From an uncultured Rubrivivax sp. (GTDB lineage Bacteria; Pseudomonadota; Gammaproteobacteria; Burkholderiales; Burkholderiaceae_C), in the NCBI GenBank assembly GCA_937975735.1, contig CALJUI010000151.1, positions 1-13,939 of the forward strand: a stretch of DNA of 13,939 bases, written 5' to 3'. The position numbers and the translations under genes are program-made. Below, in pieces: positions 1 through 6,481 of this stretch. How positions within the stretch are numbered: position 1 is the stretch's first letter; every line of letters begins with the position of its first letter. Under the pieces are notes generated by a model. The model saw only the letters and a program-made list of their open reading frames with translations. It was not told the DNA's origin and searched no databases.

Positions 1-1050
1 CGCGGCGGGGGCCGGGGCCGGTTCGGTGGACGGCGGGCTGTCCGCCGGCGCCGCGGCGCGGGTCGGCGCCAGCGCTTCGGCGACCGCGTGCCTGACGGCC
101 TGGTGCACGGCACGGCCGTCGCGCAGCCGGACCTCGATCTTGGTCGGGTGGACGTTGGCGTCGACCGCCTCGGGCGGCAGGCGCAGGAACAGCACGTAGC
201 TCGGGTGGCGGCTGCCGTGCAGCTGGTCCTCGTAGGCGGCGCGCACCGCGTGGGCGACCAGCCGGTCGCGCACGAAGCGGCCGTTGACGTAGAGGTACTG
301 CTGGTCGGCGCGGCTGCGCGCGGCCTCCGGCTGGCCGACCCGGCCGTTCAGCGCCAGCGGTCCCTGCTCGGCCTCGATCGGCCGGCTGTGCCCGACGAAG
401 ACGGCACCGAGCACGTCGGCGATGCGCTGCGCCGGCGTCGCCGGTCGCCATTGCGCGACGATGCGGCCGTCGTGCCAGACCGCGAAGCCGACGTCGGGCC
501 GCGCCAGCGCGTGCCGGCGCACCGCCTCGAGGCAGTGTGCCGCCTCGGTGGCGTCCGTCTTCAGGAACTTGCGCCGCGCCGGCGTGCTGAAGAAGAGCTC
601 CTGCACCTCGACGGTGGTGCCGATCGCGCGCGCCGCCGGCGCCAGTTCGCCGCTGGCCGCATCGATGCGGTAGGCGTGCGCGTCGTCGGCGGTGCGGCTG
701 GTCAGCGACAGACCGGCGATGCTGGCGATCGCCGCCAGCGCCTCGCCGCGGAAGCCCATCGTCGCGACCGATTCGAGGTCGGCCAGGGAGCCGATCTTGC
801 TCGTGGCGTGGCGCTTGAGCGCCAGCGGCAGCTCGGCGCTCGGGATGCCGATGCCGTCGTCCTCGACGACGATCAGGCGCACGCCGCCGGCGCCGAGCCG
901 CACCGTGACCTGGCGGGCCCCGGCGTCGAGCGCGTTGTCGACCAGCTCGCGCACCACCGACGCCGGCCGCTCGACGACCTCGCCGGCGGCGATCTGGCTG
1001 ACCAGCGGATCGGGCAGTTCGCGGATCGGGCGGCGCGGGGTCGGCGGCAT
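1..1050 (-). CDS. mutL: DNA mismatch repair protein MutL (partial, C-terminus beyond the left edge)
   Basis: MutL links mismatch recognition by MutS to strand incision and removal. The 350 visible codons read without a stop and cover the whole GHKL ATPase domain and the transducer domain. Visible motifs are ELVDNALDAG (E35, N39), DDGIGI (D64/D65), ATSK, GFRGEAL (about 99-105), FFSTPARRKFLK and VDANVHPTK with K304 as the ATP-contacting lysine of the transducer domain. After about residue 330 a Pro/Ala-rich linker begins, and the dimerisation domain is off the window. The ATG at 1048-1050 has no Shine-Dalgarno sequence; a TACAAT hexamer lies 7 bases upstream, so the message may be leaderless. 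In many proteobacteria mutL follows tsaE and amiB/C; here three unrelated genes separate it from amiC. The family call is certain from motifs and their order. Confidence 0.97.
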   Translation of the reverse strand, partial: MPPTPRRPIRELPDPLVSQIAAGEVVERPASVVRELVDNALDAGARQVTVRLGAGGVRLIVVEDDGIGIPSAELPLALKRHATSKIGSLADLESVATMGFRGEALAAIASIAGLSLTSRTADDAHAYRIDAASGELAPAARAIGTTVEVQELFFSTPARRKFLKTDATEAAHCLEAVRRHALARPDVGFAVWHDGRIVAQWRPATPAQRIADVLGAVFVGHSRPIEAEQGPLALNGRVGQPEAARSRADQQYLYVNGRFVRDRLVAHAVRAAYEDQLHGSRHPSYVLFLRLPPEAVDANVHPTKIEVRLRDGRAVHQAVRHAVAEALAPTRAAAPADSPPSTEPAPAPAA

Positions 1051-1057
1051 CGGGAGG

Positions 1058-1063
1058 ATTGTA
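1058..1063 (-). promoter_or_regulatory. Putative -10 element of mutL (TACAAT)
   Basis: TACAAT on the minus strand, one mismatch from TATAAT, ends 7 bases before the mutL ATG. Transcription would start at or next to the start codon, giving a leaderless mRNA. No convincing -35 hexamer is seen at 16-18 bp, so this is a single-element prediction. Confidence 0.4.
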
Positions 1064-1077
1064 GGGAGCGCATCTGT

Positions 1078-1099
1078 GGTGATTTGTCACCAAATCACC
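1078..1099. promoter_or_regulatory. Perfect 9-bp inverted repeat, likely operator, in the mutL / di-metal oxygenase gap
   Basis: Left arm GGTGATTTG (1078-1086), spacer TCAC (1087-1090), right arm CAAATCACC (1091-1099), with no mismatch. Inside it TCACC occurs twice (1087-1091, 1095-1099). It is AT-richer than its surroundings and sits immediately beside a second palindrome, centres 19 bp apart, between two divergent genes. There is no T tract, so a protein-binding site is more likely than a terminator. The binding protein cannot be named from sequence. Confidence 0.6.
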
Positions 1100-1100
1100 C

Positions 1101-1114
1101 TGTCAGGTCTGACA
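1101..1114. promoter_or_regulatory. Lux-box-like palindrome (TGTCAG-GT-CTGACA)
   Basis: Perfect 6-bp arms around a 2-bp centre. Read as a LuxR-type site it fits TGY-N8-RCA with C/CTGT on the left flank; the CT-N12-AG form fails only at the last base (AA). The same spacing also describes a LexA box (CTGT-N8-ACAG), but the core here is not AT-rich and the terminal G is absent. If an activator bound here at the usual -42.5, transcription would start near 1150, downstream of the GTG at 1131 and upstream of the ATG at 1170. Function is inferred only. Confidence 0.45.
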
Positions 1115-1134
1115 ATGGCACCATACGCATGTGA

Positions 1135-1150
1135 GTCCGAACATACGGAC
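1135..1150. repeat. Small inverted repeat GTCCG-N6-CGGAC before the oxygenase gene
   Basis: Arms GTCCG (1135-1139) and CGGAC (1146-1150) flank AACATA. It lies between the GTG at 1131 and the preferred ATG at 1170. It may be a third operator half-site pair or chance; short arms make it weak. Confidence 0.2.
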
Positions 1151-1169
1151 CAACGTTGGGAACAAGCAG

Positions 1170-1817
1170 ATGGCGGCAAGCTTTGGCGACCTCGTGATGC
1201 GGACGGACGAGGCGCGGAGGGAGTTCGAGACCCATCCGGCGGTGATGGACGCGGTGGCCACCGGCATGAGCGTGGAGCGCTATCGGGCGCTGCTGCTCGA
1301 GCTCTACCACGTCGTCTGGCACTTCAACCCGGTCAGCGCCGCGGCGGCCAGCCGCCTGCCCGACGCCTTCGCGCCGGTGCGCTACTTCCTCTACGAGCAC
1401 ATGCAGGAGGAGGCGGGCCACGAAGTCTGGGTGCGCAACGACCTCGAGGCGGTCGGCGTCAGTCCGGCCACCACCCAGTCGCACGCGCCCGGCGTGCACA
1501 CGCTGGCGCTGAACGGCTACAACTACTGGGCCGCCGACCGTCGCCATCCCTGCTCCGCGCTCGGCATGCTCTACGCGCTCGAGGTCATCGCCTCGGTCTA
1601 CGGCGGCCCGTTCGCCAGCGCGATCCAGGAGTCGCTGCTGCTCGACGGCGAGCGCGGCATCTCCTTCATCAGCTCGCACGCCACGCTCGATGCGCAGCAC
1701 ATGGCCGAACTGCGCCAGATCATCAACACCGTCGAGGATCCCGAGGCGCTGGACGCGATCGCCGAGTCGGCGCGGGTCAACTTCCACCAGTTCATGCGCA
1801 TCATCGAGGCCTTATGA
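1170..1817 (+). CDS. Heme-oxygenase-like di-metal oxygenase (TenA/PqqC/UndA fold), function unknown
   Basis: A 215-residue all-helical protein of the TenA/PqqC/heme-oxygenase fold. It shows the metal-ligand pattern of the heme-oxygenase-like diiron oxidases (UndA, CADD, SznF): Glu44 in LLLELYH, Glu81 and His84 in EEAGHE, Glu138 in ALEV, and His170, Asp174, His177 in HATLDAQH (HxxxDxxH). Spacings agree with UndA as I recall it. TenA thiaminase is disfavoured because the catalytic Cys context is absent. The start chosen is the ATG at 1170, with a weak GGGA 8 bases upstream; a GTG at 1131 would add 13 residues, but these codons (ATA, AGT, GTT, GGG) look non-coding for this genome. Its stop overlaps the next ATG (ATGA, 4 bases), so it is translationally coupled to the RpfF-like gene. 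A role in making or altering a fatty-acid signal is inferred from that partner. Confidence 0.85.
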   Translation: MAASFGDLVMRTDEARREFETHPAVMDAVATGMSVERYRALLLELYHVVWHFNPVSAAAASRLPDAFAPVRYFLYEHMQEEAGHEVWVRNDLEAVGVSPATTQSHAPGVHTLALNGYNYWAADRRHPCSALGMLYALEVIASVYGGPFASAIQESLLLDGERGISFISSHATLDAQHMAELRQIINTVEDPEALDAIAESARVNFHQFMRIIEAL

Positions 1818-2755
1818 ACGCGCCGGATCGCCTCGACCTGCCGACCCTGCTCGGCCGCCCGTACAAGTCGATCCGGCTCGAGTGGAGTTCCGAGTTGCGC
1901 GCGCTGCGCGTGCGCACCTGCGTCAAGCCGATCCAGTGCTACAGCCTGACCGCGATGGCCGAGCTGCAGCGCGTGATGGCCGACATCACCGAGTCGCGCG
2001 GGCTGGTGCAGCACTTCGTGATGACCTCGGACGTGCCCGGGGTGTTCAATTTCGGCGGCGACCTGGCCCTGTTCGTGCTGCTGGTGCGCGCCGGCGACAT
2101 CGACTCGCTGCGCCTGTACGCGCGGCGCTGCGTCGACCTGATCTGGTGGATGGAGAATGCCGCGCGCATCGGCGTGCACACCACGGTGATGGTGCAGGGC
2201 GACACGCTGGGCGGCGGCCTGGAGTCGGTGCTGCCCTTCCACAAGGTGATCTTCGAGCGCAGCGCGCAGGGCGGCTTTCCCGAGGTGCTGTTCAACCTCT
2301 TCCCCGGCATGGGCGCCTGGGACTTCACGATCCGCCGCTCGGGCTTCCAGGTCGCCAACGAGATGATCCTGTCCGGCCGGCTGTACTCGGCCCAGGAACT
2401 GCACCAGCGTGGCCTGGTCGACGTGGTGGTCGAGGACGGCGAGGGCGAGCTGGCGATCGAGCAGGTGCTGCGCCAGGTCGCGCCGCGGCTGCGCGGCACG
2501 CTGGCCGCGCTGCAGGCGCAGCGCATGGCGGCGCCGGTGACCTACGAGACGCTGCAGACGATCGTCACGCTGTGGGCCGAGACCGCGATGACGCTGACCG
2601 ACCGCGACCTGCGACTGATGGAGCGCCTCGCGCGCGCCCAGGCGCGCAAGGCCGGCGGCGCCGCCGAGGGCGCGGTCGAGGAGATCAAGCGCATGGAACT
2701 CGACAGCGCCTGGGTCGAGACGCGCACCGGCATCACCGCCTGGGGCGCGCTGTAG
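1814..2755 (+). CDS. rpfF: RpfF-like DSF synthase (crotonase superfamily)
   Basis: A 313-residue crotonase-fold protein closely resembling RpfF, the dehydratase/thioesterase that makes cis-2-unsaturated fatty acids (DSF, BDSF) from 3-hydroxyacyl-ACP. The two catalytic glutamates of RpfF (E141 and E161 in Xanthomonas, 20 apart) have exact counterparts at E137 (LGGGLES) and E157 (GGFPEVLFNLFPGMGAW), also 20 apart. The oxyanion-hole region is FNFGGDLALF (79-87). The FPEVLFNLFPGMGA stretch is typical of RpfF rather than of ordinary enoyl-CoA hydratases. The C-terminus, rich in Ala, Arg and Glu, is about 24 residues longer than in Xanthomonas. Its ATG overlaps the stop of the upstream di-metal oxygenase gene. 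It converges on a hybrid histidine kinase, as rpfF does on rpfGHC in Xanthomonas. The actual acyl product is unknown. Confidence 0.88.
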   Translation: MNAPDRLDLPTLLGRPYKSIRLEWSSELRALRVRTCVKPIQCYSLTAMAELQRVMADITESRGLVQHFVMTSDVPGVFNFGGDLALFVLLVRAGDIDSLRLYARRCVDLIWWMENAARIGVHTTVMVQGDTLGGGLESVLPFHKVIFERSAQGGFPEVLFNLFPGMGAWDFTIRRSGFQVANEMILSGRLYSAQELHQRGLVDVVVEDGEGELAIEQVLRQVAPRLRGTLAALQAQRMAAPVTYETLQTIVTLWAETAMTLTDRDLRLMERLARAQARKAGGAAEGAVEEIKRMELDSAWVETRTGITAWGAL

Positions 2756-2774
2756 CGCGCGGCCGGGCCCCGGC
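2745..2774. terminator. Two GC-only hairpins at the convergent rpfF-like / kinase junction
   Basis: GCGCGC-TGTA-GCGCGC (2745-2760) contains the stop codon of the rpfF-like gene in its loop and right arm. GCCGGG-C-CCCGGC (2762-2774) follows at once and ends just before the kinase stop. Neither is followed by a T tract, so they are not classical rho-independent terminators, but they could act as bidirectional pause or 3'-end stabilising structures. Confidence 0.3.
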
Positions 2775-2776
2775 GC

Positions 2777-4558
2777 CTACATCCACTGCATCAGCAGGTC
2801 GCGCAACTGCTCGCGGCTGTAGGGCTTGGCCAGGTGGGCGTCCATGCCCACCGCCAGCGACTGCGCCGCGTCGTCGTCGAAGGCGTTGGCGGTCAGCGCG
2901 ACGATCGGCACGCGCGGCAGGCGCAGCGCCGCTTCGCGCTCGCGCACCCGTGCCGTCGCGGTGAAGCCGTCCATCACCGGCATCTGCAGGTCCATCAGCA
3001 CCAGGTCGAAGGGGTGCTGCTTCATCAGGTCGACGGCCTGCTCGCCGTCTTCCGCCTCGACCACGTCGACGCCGAACGAGCGCAGCATCTCGACGCCGAT
3101 CATGCGGTTGACCGCGTTGTCCTCGACCAGCAGCACGGTCCCGGCCAGCGGCGAGCCGGCGTCGCCGAGCCCGCCGAAGTTGGTGTCGATCGGCGAGGGC
3201 GGCAGCGCACCCTGGGCGATGGGCATGGTCAGCTCGAAGCTGAAGCGCGAGCCGCGGCCGGGCCGGCTCTCGACCGTGATCTCGCCGCCCATGGCCTCGA
3301 TGATGCGCTGGCTGATCGCCAGACCCAGGCCGGTCCCGCCGTGCATGCGCCGGCGCGTGCCGTCGACCTGGAAGAAGGGCTCGAACAGCGTGTCCAGCGC
3401 CTCCGGCGCGATGCCGATGCCGGTGTCGCTGACCTCGAAGCGCACATGGGCGTGCTCGGGCGGCGCCGGCAGCGCCCGCAAGCGCAGCGTGATGCTCCCG
3501 CGCTCGGTGAACTTGACCGCGTTGCCGACCAGATTCAGCAGCACCTGCTTGAGTCGCTGGCCGTCGATTTGCACGCCGTCGACCACGTCGTCGCCGACGT
3601 CGAGCTCGATCGCCACGCCGCGTTGCTCGGCATTGGCGCGGAACAGCGCCGCGGCCGACGCCGCCACCGAGTGCAGCGACACCGGCGAGGGCATCAGCGC
3701 GAGCTTGCCGGCCTCGATCTTCGAGTGATCGAGCACGTCGTTGAGGATGTCCATCAGCGACTCGCCCGAGGCCGCCGCGGTCTTGACCAGCCGGCGCTGG
3801 CGCGGGTCCAGCGCGGAGTGGCGCAGCAGGTCGAGCGCGCCGAGCACGCCGTTCATCGGCGTGCGGATCTCGTGGCTCATCGTGGCCAGGAACTGCGACT
3901 TGGCCAGATTGGCCGACTCCGCGGTCTCCTTGGCGCGTTGCAGCGAGGCGTTGGCGTCGTTGGCCTCCAGGCCGTGGCGGATCGCGCTCGAGGCGGTCTC
4001 GCGGAACTCGCGCGTGGCGCGCAACATCGTCAGGCCGAACAGCACCGCCAGCACCGCCAGCGGGTAGGACTGCACCTTGGCGTCGAACAGCGAGACGCTG
4101 GCCAGCGAGCCCATCTGCAGCGCGGTCAGGATCACGAAGGAGCGTCCGGCGATCGACATGAAGATCGCCGCGGTGGCCACCGAGCCGGTGACGATGCAGC
4201 CGTACAGCACCGCGTGCGGGCCGGTCAGCCAGGGGTAGATGCCGACGGTGGCGATGACCCACATCACGCCCACCGCGAGCGCGTTCGCCTCGAGCTCGTG
4301 CACCAGCCGGGCCACGCGCTCGTCGTCGAGCGACGCCGCGTCGATCGCCCGGCGCGCCAGCAGCGCGCGCCAGATCGCGACCGCGATGCCGGTGCCGGCG
4401 GTCAGCAGCGCCGCTGCCGTCTGCTCGTACTGCAGGCCCAGCCAGGCCATGAAGCCGACGGCCGCCAGCAGCAGGGGCACGCTGCGCCCCGAGTTGCGCA
4501 AGGCCACGTCCAGCAACTCGCGCTGGACGGCGGACTCGGTGTCGGCGGGAGCGGTCAT
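2777..4558 (-). CDS. Membrane hybrid sensor histidine kinase with C-terminal receiver domain (RpfC-like architecture, no HPt)
   Basis: A 593-residue inner-membrane sensor kinase. About six membrane segments fill residues 27-180 (near 27-43, 49-67, 93-111, 116-136, 140-157, 164-180) with almost no periplasmic loops, suggesting sensing within the membrane. A short coiled linker (about 181-220) leads to HisKA with phospho-acceptor H229 in FLATMSHEIRTPMNG. The HATPase has N346 (LNLVGNAVKF), D378 (SDTGIGIA) and GGTGLGL (407-413). The receiver domain (about 473-590) has E479/D480, phospho-acceptor D523 (LMDLQMP), T557 and K578. The protein ends there; the HPt domain of Xanthomonas RpfC is missing and no RpfG-like regulator is in view. 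Convergent contact with the rpfF-like gene, 21 bp apart, suggests it senses that enzyme's product, but this is inference. Confidence 0.93.
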   Translation of the reverse strand: MTAPADTESAVQRELLDVALRNSGRSVPLLLAAVGFMAWLGLQYEQTAAALLTAGTGIAVAIWRALLARRAIDAASLDDERVARLVHELEANALAVGVMWVIATVGIYPWLTGPHAVLYGCIVTGSVATAAIFMSIAGRSFVILTALQMGSLASVSLFDAKVQSYPLAVLAVLFGLTMLRATREFRETASSAIRHGLEANDANASLQRAKETAESANLAKSQFLATMSHEIRTPMNGVLGALDLLRHSALDPRQRRLVKTAAASGESLMDILNDVLDHSKIEAGKLALMPSPVSLHSVAASAAALFRANAEQRGVAIELDVGDDVVDGVQIDGQRLKQVLLNLVGNAVKFTERGSITLRLRALPAPPEHAHVRFEVSDTGIGIAPEALDTLFEPFFQVDGTRRRMHGGTGLGLAISQRIIEAMGGEITVESRPGRGSRFSFELTMPIAQGALPPSPIDTNFGGLGDAGSPLAGTVLLVEDNAVNRMIGVEMLRSFGVDVVEAEDGEQAVDLMKQHPFDLVLMDLQMPVMDGFTATARVREREAALRLPRVPIVALTANAFDDDAAQSLAVGMDAHLAKPYSREQLRDLLMQWM

Positions 4559-4649
4559 CCGGTCCCGAGGATAACGCCGCGGCAGTGCGCCCGTGGCCGG
4601 TGGGTCGGCCCGGGTGTGGCGCGTCGACCACCGCCGGCCGCCGACGGAT

Positions 4650-6005
4650 TCACAGCTGGCGGCGGCGGGCCAGCGGCGGGTTGTTCGCGAAGTAGCGCCG
4701 GATGCCGGTGGCCAGCGCGTCGATCAGGCGTCCCTGGTAGGCGCGATCGCGCAGCAGCTTCTCCTCCTGCGGGTTCGAGATGAACGCCGTCTCGACGAGG
4801 ATGCTCGGGATGTCCGGCGCCTTCAGCACCGCGAAGCCGGCCTGCTCGACCTGCGGCTTGTGCAGCTTGCCGACCTGCCCGATGCGCTTGAGCACCTCGC
4901 GGCCGAGCTTCAGGCTGTCCTTGATCTGCGCGTGGGTGCTCATGTCGAGCATCGCGCCGACGACCTGCTTGTCGGCCACCGCCAGGTTGATGCCGCCGAC
5001 CACGTCGGCGGCGTTCTCGCGCCGGGCCATCCAGCGTGCGGCGGCGCTCGTCGCGCCGTTGGTGGACAGCGCGAAGACGCTGGCGCCGCGCGCCTGCGGC
5101 CGCATGAAGGCGTCGGCGTGGATCGACACGAAGAGGTCGGCCTGCACCCGCCGCGCCTTGCGCACGCGCTCGTGCAGCGGCACGAAGTAGTCCTCGTCGC
5201 GCGTCAGCATCGCGCGCATGCCCGGCACCGCATTGAGCTTGTCGCGCAGCTGCAGCGCGAGCGCCAGCACGACGTCCTTCTCCTTCAGCCCGGTCGGGCC
5301 GATCGCGCCGGGATCCTCGCCGCCGTGACCGGGATCGAGCGCCACGATGATCAGCCGCTCGATCGTCCGCTTGTCCTCCTCGCTGAGCGGTCCGTGCGCC
5401 GGGGGCGGGGCCGGCGTCTGCCAGCGCCGCGGCGGCGCGGGTGCCGGCGTCGGCCCGGGCAGGCCGGGCTTGTCGACGCGTGCGATCAGCTCGCCGAGCG
5501 CGTCCTCCAGTGCCTTCGCGGCGCGCGCCTCGGCGGCCTCCTTGTCCATCACGAGCTCGAGCAGCGGGTCGGGCGACTCGACCGGCTTCAGGTCGAACAC
5601 CAGCCGATGCTGGTAGGCCGCGACCGGCAGCAGGGTGAACTGCTGCGGCTCGATGCGGCGTTTCAGGTCGAGCACCAGGCGCACGACCGTCGGCTGGAAC
5701 TGGCCGACCCGAACGCCGGCGATGTAGGGGTCGTCGGGGCGGATCTTGCCGACGAGTTCGCGCAGCGCCGGATGCAGCTCGAGCCCGTCGAGGTCGATGA
5801 CCAGCCGGCGCGGGTCGTCGATCAGGAAGTGGCTGGCCGCCAGCGCCACGTCGGACTCGATGGTCACCCGCGTGTAGGCGTCGGCCGGCCAGACGCGCAC
5901 CGCGACGATGCTGGCGCCGCGCGCGAGCTGGGCACCGGTCAGGCCGATCACCAGCATGCCCATCCGGGCGAGGGCCCGGCGGCGCGACGCGTCGGTGCCC
6001 TTCAT
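4650..6005 (-). CDS. amiC: N-acetylmuramoyl-L-alanine amidase, AmiC type (AMIN + Amidase_3)
   Basis: A 451-residue periplasmic zinc amidase that removes the peptide from muramic acid in peptidoglycan, chiefly for splitting daughter cells. The N-terminus carries a twin-arginine signal, SRRRALA (residues 7-13) followed by a hydrophobic stretch, as in E. coli AmiC, a Tat substrate. An AMIN domain spans about 31-140, then an Ala/Pro-rich linker (about 180-205), then the Amidase_3 domain (about 218-437). Zinc ligands are H227 (DPGHGG), E242 (KEKD) and H296 (SIHAD), with catalytic E405 (VETAF). Residues about 333-375 match the regulatory helix insert of AmiB/AmiC relieved by EnvC or NlpD. The ATG at 6003-6005 overlaps the tsaE stop (ATGA); a longer upstream reading is tsaE DNA in the wrong frame. 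The gene is translationally coupled to tsaE. Confidence 0.95.
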   Translation of the reverse strand: MKGTDASRRRALARMGMLVIGLTGAQLARGASIVAVRVWPADAYTRVTIESDVALAASHFLIDDPRRLVIDLDGLELHPALRELVGKIRPDDPYIAGVRVGQFQPTVVRLVLDLKRRIEPQQFTLLPVAAYQHRLVFDLKPVESPDPLLELVMDKEAAEARAAKALEDALGELIARVDKPGLPGPTPAPAPPRRWQTPAPPPAHGPLSEEDKRTIERLIIVALDPGHGGEDPGAIGPTGLKEKDVVLALALQLRDKLNAVPGMRAMLTRDEDYFVPLHERVRKARRVQADLFVSIHADAFMRPQARGASVFALSTNGATSAAARWMARRENAADVVGGINLAVADKQVVGAMLDMSTHAQIKDSLKLGREVLKRIGQVGKLHKPQVEQAGFAVLKAPDIPSILVETAFISNPQEEKLLRDRAYQGRLIDALATGIRRYFANNPPLARRRQL

Positions 6006-6481
6006 CGCAGCAGCGCCTCGCCGCGTTCGCTGCAGGCCTCGAGCCGGACCTCGCGCGCGGTGTCGCCGCGCACCGCCAGGTGAAGCCGCAGATCGGCCGG
6101 CGGCAGCTGGCCGGCGGCCTTCTGCGGCCACTCCGACAGCTTCAGCCCCGGCGCGGCGAAGACCTCGCGCAGGCCCGCGTCCTCCCACTCGCGCGGGTCG
6201 TCGAAGCGGTAGAAGTCGAAGTGCGAGATCGCCAGGTCGCCGACATGGTGCGGTTCGAGCACCGTATAGGTCGGGCTCTTGATGCGCCCGGTGACGCCCA
6301 GCGCGCGCAGCAGGTGGCGCACGAAGGTCGTCTTGCCGGCACCGAGCGGGCCGTGGAGTTCGACGTGGGCATCGCGCAGCGCGGGCTGGCGGGCCAGGAG
6401 GGCGGCGAAGGCGGCGCAATCGGCCTCGTTGCGCCAATGCAGGGTGCGGCTTTCTAGAATCGGTGCATGCAACAGCGTCAT
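6002..6481 (-). CDS. tsaE: tRNA threonylcarbamoyladenosine biosynthesis ATPase TsaE
   Basis: TsaE is the small ATPase that works with TsaB and TsaD in the cytoplasm to form t6A37 on tRNAs reading ANN codons. The 159-residue protein has Walker A GPLGAGKT (44-51), the family motif SPTYT (69-73), HFDFYRF (87-93) and LSEWP (115-119). The ATG at 6479-6481 is the first in-frame start near the expected length, but it gives a slightly long N-terminus and lies 12 bases inside queG; a later non-ATG start is possible. Its stop overlaps the amiC start by four bases. The order tsaE-amiC fits the conserved tsaE-amiB/C-mutL operon. Confidence 0.93.
   Translation of the reverse strand: MTLLHAPILESRTLHWRNEADCAAFAALLARQPALRDAHVELHGPLGAGKTTFVRHLLRALGVTGRIKSPTYTVLEPHHVGDLAISHFDFYRFDDPREWEDAGLREVFAAPGLKLSEWPQKAAGQLPPADLRLHLAVRGDTAREVRLEACSERGEALLR
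6455..6460 (+). promoter_or_regulatory. Putative -10 element of queG (TAGAAT)
   Basis: TAGAAT ends 6 bases before the queG ATG, with no Shine-Dalgarno sequence between. This predicts a leaderless or near-leaderless transcript. It lies within the tsaE reading frame on the other strand. No good -35 element at the ideal spacing is visible (TTGCGC is 20 bp away). Confidence 0.4.

Noticed and set aside
1100..1115. LexA (SOS) box upstream of mutL
   Set aside because: CTGT-N8-ACAA misses the terminal G of CTGT-N8-ACAG and lacks the AT-rich core, and mutL is not a known SOS gene. The lux-box reading fits somewhat better, though neither is proven.
1170..1817. TenA thiaminase II of thiamine salvage
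   Set aside because: The seven di-metal ligands are all present, no thiamine genes are nearby, and the TenA catalytic Cys context was not seen. The fold is shared but the activity is probably not.
692..2755. Long plus-strand open frame of 687 codons running from mutL into the rpfF-like gene
   Set aside because: Only its C-terminal 313 residues are the RpfF homologue. The N-terminal part is antisense of mutL and an out-of-frame reading of the oxygenase gene, with low-complexity Arg/Ala-rich sequence typical of high-GC shadow frames.
2834..4783. 649-codon plus-strand open frame opposite the histidine kinase
   Set aside because: It is the antisense shadow of the kinase, rich in Arg, His, Gln and Val, while the kinase on the other strand shows every catalytic motif.
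4650..6437. N-terminally extended 595-residue amidase
   Set aside because: The first 144 residues are tsaE DNA in the wrong frame. The Tat signal beginning MKGTDASRRR and the ATGA overlap with the tsaE stop mark the real start at 6003-6005.
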